This document shows, one piece after another, positions 54,431 through 64,000 of a stretch of DNA of 64,000 nt. Both the position numbers and the translations under genes were made by a program. The notes beneath the pieces were generated by a model, which was given only the letters and a program-made list of their open reading frames with translations, ran no database searches and was not told the origin of the DNA. The stretch is taken from NCBI GenBank assembly GCA_027475525.1, contig JAMWFC010000049.1:1923297-1987296 (forward strand). The letters run 5' to 3'. Origin of the DNA: Macrolepiota albuminosa (Eukaryota; Basidiomycota; Agaricomycetes; Agaricales; Agaricaceae). Numbering within the stretch: position 1 is the stretch's first letter; each line of letters opens with the position of its first letter.

Positions 54431-57358
54431 CTAGGACCCGGATGACGATGCTCCCGCAACTGCGCCCGTCTCAGTCACCATTGACTCCTCCTCCAGTGCA
54501 ATGTTAATCGCGGGAGGGGGAGGCACCAATTCCGTCCTCGGTGGGGTTATAGGCCCCTCGACTGCAGGCGTGTCTACCACCATAGGCTCTGTTAGTGCGA
54601 TGTTAATCGCTGAAGCTGTGGTGGTGAGCGTACCCTGCTCTGCCGTGCATGACAGGAGATTGACCCAGCCTGGATCCATGTCCGCTGTTGGCAGGTCATG
54701 CGCTGCCATGCGTTTTAGGAGGTTGACCTGATTCGGGTCCATGCCAATCAAATAATAGAGGCCGTTGGCCTCAGGGTTTTCCGGGAGCTTGCTCTCCTCG
54801 TGATGCTTGAACATAAGACAATAGTGATTGTCTTCAGTCATCTCCCGCCATCCATCCCATTGCGGGATTGCGGCAGGGGTGCCATACTTGGAGAGGCGCT
54901 CCATGCGCTCGTCATCGACCTGTTTGAAGATGTCCATTGACATTGTGGGGGAATGGAACTGCTGTTCCAGGAAGACTACGCCGTATGTATATGCATGGTC
55001 CACCCATTCCAGCGGGATCCAGTTGTGTAGAAGGATGTGTAACGCGTCGTTGTTGGAGAAGTTCCGTGCATGGTTGTCGGGCACGTGAACTTGGTGAATT
55101 TTGAGCTGCGGCCCATGTTGGGGCTCAAATAGCTGCTCGGGGAACATGGTGTCATACAAGGCAATTGCCTCTCAATAAAGCCCTGGACGGGCCACGACAA
55201 GAGTCATGCGCCACACAATCACCGGCTTGGCTGTGCTGTTAGCGCACAGGGCTTGACATAAGGTGAACCCGAAGAGGGTCTGCCAGTGCATGTGATAGGC
55301 ATGATCCACAGCAATACCTTGATAGGTATTTTCCAACCCGGGTTGGCCAAAGACCAGCGTGTACTGCGCCAGCTGGTCGAGGTCAAACAGTGTGGCTGGA
55401 TCCTGAGCGTGCATTACACACAATGCTGTGGTGCCATCGTCTTTTGTGTGCAAGAAGCGCCCCAGAATGTGTCGTCGCTCGACAAGAGCGAGGTCGTCAG
55501 GGCCCTGCATTGGGTTGACAAGTTCCTGGTACATAGGCTCCCTCATCAGGAGCTGCATGGTTCGATCATGCAGAGCCTCAACTGTCCGCTGCGTGAACAT
55601 CTGGAGCTCTGTGATCAACATGTATGCGATGATTCTGTCGCGACGCGGGACGTGCACATTTACGTAGTACTTATAGAGCCGGTCCAGCTCTAGCAGAGTG
55701 CGGGGAAGACCGTGCGGGGCGTGCTTATACACAATTGTACCTGGGATGTGGGCAGGATGGCCAGAGGAATACTCATATGACGCCGCTTGATTGGTGTCAG
55801 CTCCCATCAGCACCATATTTGTGGCATACAAATAATAGGTGCAGTGGCTGAGTGCTCCTCTAAAGCACAAATTCATTTGCTCGATATCGAGTGGACCCCA
55901 CACCTTCACCCCCAAGCCATCAGGGATCCTCCCCGAGAATTCATCCTCGGCCCTATACTTCTGGGCCTTTAGCTCCTTGGCGCGAATTGCCTTCTTCTTT
56001 GCAATGCGCTTATTGCGCGATACTCGTTGGAATTGGTCCACGGCCAATTCCCCCTCCTCCCTGTCCTCCTCCTGCTCTGAACTCGACTCTCCATAGTCGC
56101 TCTCGTTGGACAGGGATGGTACTGGTTTTTTGCCTTTTTCAGGCATGGTCTTCCCTCTCGAGGTTTCCACCAGACCATCATACTGCTCCAGCGTGCGGGG
56201 GTCTGGGGTCAATACAACCACGGGGTAGTGTTCTGGTGGGGCCGGTACAAACACAGGCAGCATAAACAGCATCTGGACTTCTCCTGCTCATGTGGGAATG
56301 CCAGCAGGAAATATTATCACCTGCATCGAGAGGCAGCTTGCGGCCGCAGTGCTGATGAGACGGCCCTGACTTGGTTGGGGCGGACGATTCTAGTTGTGGC
56401 TGAGCCACCGGAGGGGCAGGCGCATTTCGCGCCAGAGTTCTCTCTCCAGGCTCAGCGCAAGGAGTGATGGTAACAGGCGCTCTTGGCACCACAGCGACAG
56501 TTTTGGGCCCCCTAGGTGGGGCCCGGGATGATGCGGTTTCCCGCTGGCCCAGGGACAGACCTGCCAAGGGTTCACTGACTGCAGTCAGCGACTCTGAGGA
56601 GGCCTGAGGGCCCGACTCAGGCTGAGCAGGCTGCTCATGGCACGCGAATTGCGTGTCCGACGGCACCCTTGCCCGTGGATGGTCGACTGGTCGACTGGTC
56701 GACTGGGCTGATATTTAGCCCTCTTGACCTCGGCGGTCAGTTCCTCACCCATGGCGATTTTGCACTTAGATGCACATTTGATCTGTTCCAGCGCTGCGAT
56801 GCGCTGCCTCTTCATCAGCTCAATCTGGTCGAGCAATCCCTCCATCACCATCACGGCCAAACTGTCCTGCAGGAAGGACGCAGTTGCAGAGACTGGCTGT
56901 CCTGCTGCTTCCAGCCTGCCCAACAGCACGTCTGACACTGCTAAACTCTGCGCTTGTGGCGCAGGCTCCCTATATGACTCTTCCACAGGCTGATGCGCCC
57001 ATGGTACTGATGGCGGCCCCATCACCACACCCGCATACGTCGGATGCGACACAGCTGGACATGCCGACGGTTCCTGATAGTAGCGCTCATGGCGCGTGCT
57101 GTCTCCCAGGCGCCTATAGCGCCCTTCGTCATTGACCTCCATCTTTTGCGAGTGGAGGGGTGTCTGGTATGGAAGCGGCTTGTCACAGCCTGGATAGGCC
57201 ACGCCCGCTGACTGAAACTGGCTTACCGCCGGATATGGCGGCTGCCTCTGGTACTGATCGGGATAATCACGGTTTTGTATATTCAGGGGTCTCCCCCCTC
57301 CACTAGAGCCTTGCCGGCTCTGATCACCCTTTTGCGGCCCCCAATAGGCCATTTTCAC
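54431..57358 (-). pseudogene. Extra ORF downstream of integrase in the second gypsy element
   Basis: Three overlapping frames and one stop make up what looks like a single protein of roughly 970 residues. Frame A (57358-56585) starts MKMAYWGPQKGDQSRQG and contains LLDQIELMKRQRIAALEQIK (helical). Frame B (56666-56178) contains SESLTAVSEPLAGLSLGQRE. Frame C (56272-54431) contains LYATNMVLMGADTNQAASYE, HAPHGLPRTLLELDRLYKYY and DRIIAYMLITELQMFTQRT, with TGA at 55172-55174 inside RPGLY*EAIALYD. The A to B shift coincides with three 8-bp repeats (GGTCGACT, 56681-56704). I recall similar hypothetical proteins in agaricomycetes but know no function. No signal peptide or membrane segment is evident, so it does not look like an envelope protein. 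Confidence 0.6.
56681..56704. repeat. Three tandem 8-bp repeats GGTCGACT
   Basis: GGTCGACT occurs three times in a row, within the extra ORF and at the point where its frame changes. Gain or loss of one unit would shift the frame. Confidence 0.9.
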
Positions 57359-57515
57359 TAGACACGTAGACTACGTGTATTGGGACTGAGAAAAGAAAGA
57401 AAAAAAAACAATCTCCCAACTCCGCTAGTAGTGTAAACAACCACAAATACACGCCACCTGGCCTCTCACCGGCGATCAAAGTGGACTTCGTCCACATTCC
57501 ACCACCACATGCATG

Positions 57516-59657
57516 TTACGCGTGTTTTGCTAGCTGTTGAGGGTGTTTCACGCCCTGCAACTCTAGATACCTGTTCATCGCTGCAAGGTCTTTGCAGTTT
57601 ACTAGCGGTTCCCAGGTAGTATCACCTAAGCTCCACCTTACCTCGAATTTGAGGTTTCCTTTTGTCCACCGATGACCTATGAGGTCATCTACGAACCACT
57701 CCTGGTCATTGCCAGTTCCAAAGTCATACGGCTCCGGAGTTGCGCAATTAGGGAAGAGCGCATCACTACTAGCCATATATGGTCGCAATAGCGACACATG
57801 AAACTTGGGAACTATCCTGTGCACTTGCAGTGTGTGGGGTAGTTCCAACACGTAGTTAGACGTGCTCGGCTCCGCCTTAAGGACCTTATATGGTCCAATC
57901 CACTTCGGACATAACTTACTCACCCTGCCTTTCAGCAGGTTCAAGTTCTTCGTCGAAAGGTACACTAGGCTCCCTTTCTCAATGTCCGGCTCATCACGTC
58001 TGCAATGATTCGCATGTTTAGTCTGCCATACACGCAATGCTATAATCGCGTCATGGGCATCTGCCAGATTCCTTAGCGCATTGCACGCAAACTGCTTTAC
58101 TCCCACATGAATAACTTCGTCCGTACGAAGTTCACAAATCATGGATGGCATGTAGCCATTGTTGAGTTCAAAGGGTGAGTACCCTGTGGTTTCCGATATA
58201 CTCGCGTTTATTGCGAATTCCACGAGTGGACATCTATCCACCCAGTCCTTCTGATCAGGACGTACAAATGCTCGCAATATTTGCACAATATTTCTATTCG
58301 CACATTCAGTTTGACCATCCGTTTGCGGATGAACCAATGTCGACATGAGCAACTTTGCTCCTAGCAGGTTGTGCAGCTCCTTCCACTATTTGGAAGTGAA
58401 TTTAGCATCTTGATCGCTTACGATTGAGCTTGGCAATCCATGGAGGCGCACTATCTCCTTGAGATAGATCCACGACAAGTCCGACGCTGTCATGGTGGTT
58501 CTCACCGGAATAAGATGGACCATACTGGTCATTCTGCAGATCACTACCCAGAGGTAGTTAAAACCCTTTGACTCAGGGAACGGACCTATAAAATCCATCC
58601 TGATCGAATCCCAGGGTTTGACCAGTATGGGTAGCGAATGAAGCTTTTCCGGTGGCTTCAAAGTCGATACTTTTGACTGTTGACATAGCTCGCATGTCGA
58701 GCAAAATTGGCTCGTCTCTTTGGCCATTTGCGGCCACCAGTACCAGCGTCGCACATAGTCCAGCGTTTTCTGAGTTCCAAAGTGGCCCACTACTCTATGG
58801 GCCTGGTCCAGGATAGTCGTAATCAACGACCTCTCCCGGGGAATGCAGATGACTTTGGACCCCGTGGGTCTGGTAAGGTAGACGAGCTGCTGCTCCACCT
58901 TGAAGCGCGGATGCGCTTGGATATTGTTCAGAATCTCTAAGAAGAGATTATCATCCTTGTATCCTTGCTGGATACGTGTGCGGAATTGCGCATTGCCTAA
59001 GTCAGCCAGTGCAGGTGTATGGTCCTGTGACTCCAGCGCTTGCTGGAGCGTTATACCAGTACCTCCCGTAGGCACCCCTTGCCTCGTCTCTTCACTTGGC
59101 TGAGGGGCCTCATGATCCACTAGCACCTGGGCTTCGATATCGCGAGTCTCTCGCTGTTCATGCAGTTGCTTACTGTGACATGCTTCCTGCGCTTGCATGG
59201 CACGTAGCTCGACCCTATGTTCCCTGATTTCGTGGAATTGATGCAGAGGCAAATCTTTGCCCTCTGGGTCTATACGTTTGTCTGCCTGGACATAGTCATG
59301 CGCGTCATGGACGTCATCTCGAGTATCACTCTCAAAATATTGAGACAGGCAATCCGTGACTTTGTTCAATTCACCTTTTACATAGGTGATGTCAAACTGG
59401 TACCGCAACATGTAGTCAATCCAGCGACGTTGTCGCAGAGACAGGTGCACCTGAGTCTTGAAGAACTCTAGTGCTTTGTAATCCGTACTAATGTGGATCT
59501 TATATCCCATCAGTTTATCCTCCCACTTTAGGAGGGCTTCCAGGATTGCGAGTGTTTCTAACTCGTGCACAGCATAATTCTGCTGAGCAGCAGTGAATTT
59601 ACGGGACATAAATCCCGCTGGTCGGCAAGTCTGCCATGTTTTACCCTGGCCAAACAT
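57516..59657 (-). pseudogene. pol: RNase H and integrase region of the second gypsy element
   Basis: The frame opens just left of the 77-bp duplication at 59648 and reads GFMSRKFTAAQQNYAVHELE and KIHISTDYKALEFFKTQ (RNase H). The integrase zinc finger follows: HRVVGHFGTQKTLDYV, CSTCELCQQSK. The catalytic core has MDFIGPFPESKGFNYLW (first D), SSIVSDQDAKFTSK (second D), then TAG at 58386-58388, and continues in the same frame with HPQTDGQTECANRNI (E). The C-terminal part has LPHTLQVHRIVPKFHVSLL and ends RWSLGDTTWEPLVNCKDL, a chromodomain-like end that is weaker than in the other family. The stop and the frame shift make it non-functional as written. Confidence 0.85.
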
Positions 59658-59801
59658 GGCCCCAACCCCAGTCTTCGACGCATCGCAAATGAGCCAGATG
59701 GGCTCATTGATGCGTGGGTCAATTGGCCAAACATGGCCTCAACCCCAGTCTTTGACGCATCACAAATGAGCCAGATGGGCTCGTCGATGCGTGGGTCAAT
59801 T
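59648..59801. repeat. 77-bp tandem duplication in RNase H of the second gypsy element
   Basis: GGCCAAACATGGCC starts at 59648 and again at 59725. The units differ at about five positions, so they are not identical copies. Confidence 0.92.
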
Positions 59802-59936
59802 GGCCAGATGACTGGTGTTTTTGCGCATATGCACTTAATCATCTCAAAACACCGCTGATGCAGTGGTCTCCAATGAAACGGTGACCCATTCTGGGTCATG
59901 GCCATAAGTGGCCCAGTGTATGCAGTGATGTCTGGC

Positions 59937-60090
59937 AAGAAGTTGCCAATATAGTTCACCAGTCCGACAAATCGTTGGATATCATTATATGTGCATGGAG
60001 TACGCCACTCTCCAAGAAGTTGCCAATATAGTTCACCAGTCCGACAAATCGTTGGATATCATTATATGTGCATGGAGTACGCCACTCTTG
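59937..60090. repeat. 77-bp tandem duplication in RT of the second gypsy element
   Basis: AGTTGCCAATATAGTTCACC starts at 59941 and again at 60018. The two units look identical through GTACGCCACTCT. Confidence 0.93.
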
Positions 60091-61572
60091 GATTTGGTCG
60101 AGCTTATCCATATCTGGATGAATGCCCTTCTCGTCAATGACGTGACCGAGACAATCTATACTCGTTGCGTACAACTCGCACTTCTTCCATTTGAGATAGA
60201 GACTGGCCTTCTGTAGCCATTCAAATACGACTCGTAGGTGCTGCTCATGCTCCTCAATGGAGTTAGAAAATATGAATATATCATCTAAATAGACGTGCAT
60301 GAACTTCCCGATTACATCTCGGAAGATTAAGGTCATTAGCCTCTGAAATGTCGCTGGTGCATTACAATCACCAATCTGCATGATGTTACTCACAAACATC
60401 CCCATCAGGGATGAGAACAGCGTCTTTGGTATATCCTCTTCGCAGATACAAACCTGTTCGTACGCATCTGTGAGGTCAATTTTGGACCTATACTTTGCTG
60501 TCGCGACATCTTCTCGTATTACTTCCTGGTCTGGAAGAGGTGTCACATCCTTGACTGTATTATCATTGCGCTGTCGCGCATCCAATGCCGTCCTTAACGT
60601 TCCATCCTTCTTGGGAATACAAAGTAATGGTGCAGCTTGCACCGCTGGTCGTGGTTCCCACCACTTTGCATTTATGTATCTATTCGTCTTTTCATGAAGT
60701 TGATCCTGTAGTGCTCGCGGGCAGCGAGGCAAATGATATTTGTACTGCTTGTTATCGTCAATGAGGTTGATCTCATGATTAACCTCCCACCACGGAGGAA
60801 GCTCTTTCTTCGTCCCATTGACGATATCAGCAAACTCCAGTTGCCATTGCTGGCGCAATCGAGGAATATCCTCCTCTGTAAGGCTCACAGCCTTACCTTT
60901 TCCTTTGGCTACGTGTGCTATACGCAGTTGAACCTTTGGTTCAAATTGCTCCTGTAAGGCACGTACGTGCTCCTCTGTGAGATCTCCCAGATTCAACCTT
61001 ACAACCGGTTGTTTCCTTGTCGTATTTGCCGACGACTGCACGCTTCTCGCTTTCAGCGAGAGTCTGTCAAACACAATATCCGATGTTTCGGAAATCTTGT
61101 CCTCTCGTGCGTGATGGTACACTTCTCCCGTCTGGGTCGCCTGCACCCTTCCCATAGCCTGTGTCACCATTGACGCTACCAACTCATTCCACTCCCATGG
61201 CATTCGTGGGTCATACGCCCATTGCACTCCTGGCCGAGGCACTGGTCGATCCATTAGCGACCTAGTGCTACCCACAGTTCCCATTGTACTGTATACCTTG
61301 TCCTTGACGAGATCCTCAACCTTCACTCGAGAGCTAGTCGGCTGGCATTCCAGCGACTCCACCACGCGTTTACTACGCTCATTCTTGCACTGCACAGCCT
61401 GTTTAGGCTTTCCATTGGTACACCCAGTCACATCCGGGTGCTTCCCCTTCTTCAGAGTTCCTTGAAACTCTTCCTCAGACATCAGTATAGCCGGCGAGTC
61501 TGCCGGCAGGCTTTTTGGTGGGACCTGTTCATCTTCCACCTCCTGTACAGTCGCTCTCCTGCGACCATCTAG

Positions 61573-62076
61573 TCAGTTGCGTTCATCGCGCTGCTTTTCA
61601 GTTGGGCAATAGCGCCTCAACCGACCATCTGTGTCGTTTAACACCACTTTCTCTGCCTTCAAAGGCGTACCATTCACAACAATCATGTTGTTCACAAAAT
61701 CCAGCAACACCTTGTTCTTACGCATAAACGGTGTACCAATGATCATGTCGTAGCGATAAAAATTTGCTATATCCACATATTCTTTTGTCGACGTTCCTGA
61801 TGTCTTTATTCTCACTTCCATGCCAAACTGCACCATGGCACGACTCCCTACAGTCCCCAGCTGGAGCATCAGCAGCTCCTCCAGTTCATGAACACAAATC
61901 GCGTTGACGTGAGCAAACTGGGGCGTAATGCCCGTAGTGGTACTCCTGGAGTCCCACAACATCCATGCTGGATGTCCATTGACATCAACATACGTGACCA
62001 GGCACTCCTTCTTCTCAGGAGTATAGCGTGGCCTGTGCAACTTATTAGTTGCCTTCTGCAGGGTTACGCGTCTCAT
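61573..62076 (-). pseudogene. pol: Aspartic protease region of the second gypsy element
   Basis: The frame holds LVTYVDVNGHPAWMLWDSRS, FYRYDMIIGTPFMRKNKV and LLDFVNNMIVVNG, the retropepsin layout. The catalytic DSG is DSR here (AGG for GGG, a G-to-A transition), which should inactivate it. It is bounded by in-frame TGAs at 62077-62079 and 61573-61575. Confidence 0.8.
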
Positions 62077-64000
62077 TCAGACGCGCTGATTTCCACGGCA
62101 CTCAGTCAGTGCAAACAGGTGTTCTTCCTGGTGCTCACGAGCATAATAGTTGCTGTCATACACATCCACTGCAATGTATTCGTTGCCATCAATCTGGACG
62201 CTCTTGGCGTCATCTACTTCCAACCTGTCAGCCTCTACTTGCGGCTCCTCCTCCGTTTTGTCGACGATCTCATCATCCTCGTTGTCACTGACGACATCGC
62301 TCAGTGCCGCAGCCATATGGGCTGCTCGGATGTGTGCCTTAGGAGGGGCGGGGCACTCCTTAGCGAAATGTCCGCTCCTGCCACAATTGTAACATGCTGA
62401 GGGATCCCCAGCAGGCCTTCTCTGGGCCGCTCCTGGAACCCCAGCGGCTTTGCCCGCCATATGCGCTGCAGGCACCACCACTCCTCTCAGTGCTACTTGA
62501 TTCTGACCCAAAAAGGGTCGACTATCCTTCGCTGGCAATTGTCCAGCAGGCTTCAACCAAGGCCGTTGGCCTCCAGGGATTGTCTTACAAACAACAAATC
62601 GCGGATTGCGATTGTTCTCCATCTCTGTCCGTTTGGCTAGGAAGGTTCCCACCTTCACTGCCTGACGGTTCACAGTTCCTCGTCAGGAACTCCGCTGCTC
62701 ATAATGGTTTGCCGTCTGTGTCGACTGCTCATACCGGATGGCATATGCCAAGAATTCAGTCACATTATTGACCTCCGGAGACAAATTGTCATTGCGTATC
62801 AATGCTCTCCTCATGTCTGCGGGTATTCCGTCCAGGAATGTCTTGCGAATAGTGTATTCGTCTGGATAGATGGCCATATTCTGTGCATGACCCACCAGGT
62901 CATCATAAAAGGTCTGGACGCCAGTCTTAGCATCATACACTGCCTTTCTAAAGGCATCACGAGCTTCCTGCATCGTAGCAGCGTTGATGAAGCAATTGTA
63001 CAGTCCTATCAGGACTTCTTTAAATGTCCAATGCAGCTTGTCGCGATTAATGTGGAGGACATGGCGACGGAACCAATTCCGAGCCTCTCCTTCTATAAAT
63101 TTGTGTAGCACAAATATCCTCTCCTGGTCCATGTCGTCTCCACCATAGCAGCAGGCTGCGAGGTGGTAGCACACATCCATGGCCCAGTCCTCCAGTTGAG
63201 AGAACCTATGTCCTCCAACGTACGCACGTATGTGCTTACCATCAGATTTACGGGGACTTACCCCAGCAGGAAACTTAAATCTGACTCCAAGGGAGTCATC
63301 CACCAGACGAGTGAGGCGGTCATGCATATGATCCATATGGATCCTGACCGCTTCATTCATTCCCGGCGTAGTTTCACGCAATTCATGAGATGCGGGCATC
63401 AAAAATGCCCGGGGACTGCGAAACAGGTGTTCATTGGCCGTTCGTTCTGGCCGTGGGGTGGGCTGTTGCCCTACTTGTGGCTCTGCTGGTTCTCCACCAG
63501 CCTCCCTGCCACTATCACAACAATTATTATTGTCTTGATCATTATTTTTGCGATCACAATCTCTACCGTTGTTATTGCGACGACTTGGCTCCCTCCGTTC
63601 GTAGTGACCACTACTATCATCACTACCACCCGGATCTCTGTCCGGTTCAGCAGTCCGAGCCGCGAATTGTTGCCGCATGTCATTGACAGGCGTTACACCC
63701 TCACGCCCTTCAAAGACTACCCCCTGGTTGTCAATTAACGACTCACCATGATTGCGCAAGTCCTGGTTGCATATCCTCTGGTAATTAACACGTTCATTCC
63801 AGTTGTCCACTAGGTGGACGTGTCGCACTATGTGTCGTGGTCATGTTTGCTCCTCAAGAATGTGGACTTCGTCCACCTCTTCCTTGATTGTAACTTGCTT
63901 CTGAGGTGTCTTAACCTCCTGCACTGCAAGTAGTGCCTCTGGCTCTGCCGGAGTCGTCGTCACAGTCTCCACCTCAGACAATGCCTGCTGAGGCACTCTG
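62077..64000 (-). pseudogene. gag: gag of the second gypsy element (start outside window)
   Basis: The frame is open from the right edge apart from TGA at 63841-63843 and 62683-62685. It has an Asn/Asp/Arg-rich low-complexity part (about 63600-63500) and a capsid-like domain (DWAMDVCYHLAACCYGGDD, HKFIEGEARNWFRRHVL, FRKAVYDAKTGVQTFYDD, FLDGIPADMRRALI). The CCHC knuckle CYNCGRSGHFAKEC lies near 62390-62350. The acidic stretch SDNEDDEIVDKTEEEPQVE follows. gag, protease and RT share one frame, so this family made a single polyprotein, unlike the -1 arrangement in the chromovirus. Confidence 0.85.

Larger units (their letters stand above)
59558..61539 (-). pseudogene. pol: Reverse transcriptase region of the second gypsy element
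   Basis: 61539-59956 reads a linker with EELPPWWEVNHEINLI-like sequence (KKELPPWWEVNHEINLID), then RT motifs LLCIPKKDGTLRTALDAR, SKIDLTDAYEQVCI, GDCNAPATFQRLM, HVYLDDIFIFS (YLDD) and LGHVIDEKGIHPDMDKL. At the first 77-bp duplication (59937-60090) the frame moves to a second one (59959-59558: NYIGNFLPDITAYTGPL, PIWLICDASKTGVEAMFG), and at the second duplication (59648-59801) to a third. The offsets agree exactly with +77 nt each. Catalytic residues are all present. Confidence 0.87.
53895..64000 (-). mobile_element. Second Ty3/gypsy element (different family), 5' end off the right edge
   Basis: On the minus strand: gag, zinc knuckle, protease, RT, RNase H and integrase (64000 down to 57516), then an extra ORF set (57358-54431), polypurine tract and a 174-bp 3' LTR (54068-53895). 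gag through RT are in one continuous frame broken only by stops (TGA at 63841-63843, 62683-62685, 62077-62079, 61573-61575); integrase has TAG at 58386-58388. Two 77-bp tandem duplications (59648-59801, 59937-60090) shift the frame twice. No chromodomain signature as clear as in the other family. It is inserted in the gene at 52523-53894. Confidence 0.88.

Noticed and set aside
54431..57358. Envelope gene of an endogenous retrovirus-like element
   Set aside because: Position fits env, but I see no signal peptide, no fusion peptide and no transmembrane helix.
1..64000. CRISPR array, bacterial operon or riboswitch
   Set aside because: Spliced genes and LTR elements mark a eukaryotic nuclear genome; no evenly spaced identical repeats with unique spacers were seen.

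Overview
The window looks like nuclear DNA of a filamentous basidiomycete (Agaricomycetes; I cannot name the species). The signs are short (45-60 nt) GT-AG introns with CTNAC-like branch sites, several hypothetical-protein families I associate with mushroom genomes, a fungal Zn(2)Cys6 regulator, and a very high load of retroelements. Host intervals are AT-rich, while the two related Ty3/gypsy copies and the DIRS-type element are visibly GC-rich. Family statements are from memory of sequence families; no search was run.

Layout. 1-1.9 kb: end of a spliced minus-strand gene of unknown function. 2.57-15.6 kb: a second spliced minus-strand gene with a 10.3-kb Ty3/gypsy chromovirus (copy 1, 3708-14005, TSD AACAT) inserted inside one of its ~53-nt introns. 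16.9-17.8 kb: decayed hypothetical gene. 17.8-20.1 kb: gene-free, with three 42-bp palindromic elements. 20.16-22.28 kb: a stand-alone gene (two in-frame TGAs) of a zinc-cluster/coiled-coil family. 22.3-27.8 kb: mostly gene-free, with a 100-N gap and a membrane-protein relic. 27.87-28.67 kb: Zn(2)Cys6 regulator. 28.89-33.57 kb: nearly intact tyrosine-recombinase (DIRS-order) retrotransposon with 308-bp direct terminal repeats. 34.69-45.13 kb: copy 2 of the chromovirus (TSD ATCAG), nearly intact. 47.11-47.86 kb: solo LTR of the same family (TSD CTAGC). 48.65-49.57 kb: ubiquitin-peptidase-like gene. 49.8-52.3 kb: minisatellite DNA and six tRNA-derived SINE-like units. 52.52-53.89 kb: another zinc-cluster-type gene, cut by a second, unrelated gypsy element (53895 to beyond 64000, minus strand, 174-bp LTR) that carries an extra ORF behind integrase.

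How the parts fit. The chromovirus family has (i) a 13-nt leader sequence next to the 5' LTR that is the exact complement of a site inside the LTR about 29 nt past a TATA-like box, which predicts Tf1-type self-priming; (ii) two tandem retropepsin domains; (iii) a conserved -1 gag/pol frame step; (iv) a C-terminal chromodomain; and (v) between pol and the 3' LTR, a complete intron-containing gene on the opposite strand. That antisense gene is collinear with the stand-alone gene at 20.2 kb, including all three intron positions and phases. This is the best candidate here for an undescribed system: a retrotransposon that carries a host-type, intron-bearing zinc-cluster gene in antisense.

Two patterns cut across the window. 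Most premature stops are TGA where CGA is expected, consistent with CpG deamination or a RIP-like process. Every otherwise unexplained frame break in copy 2 gag and in the second gypsy RT/RNase H region coincides with a tandem duplication of exactly 77 bp, which restores frame arithmetically when discounted and may be an assembly artefact.
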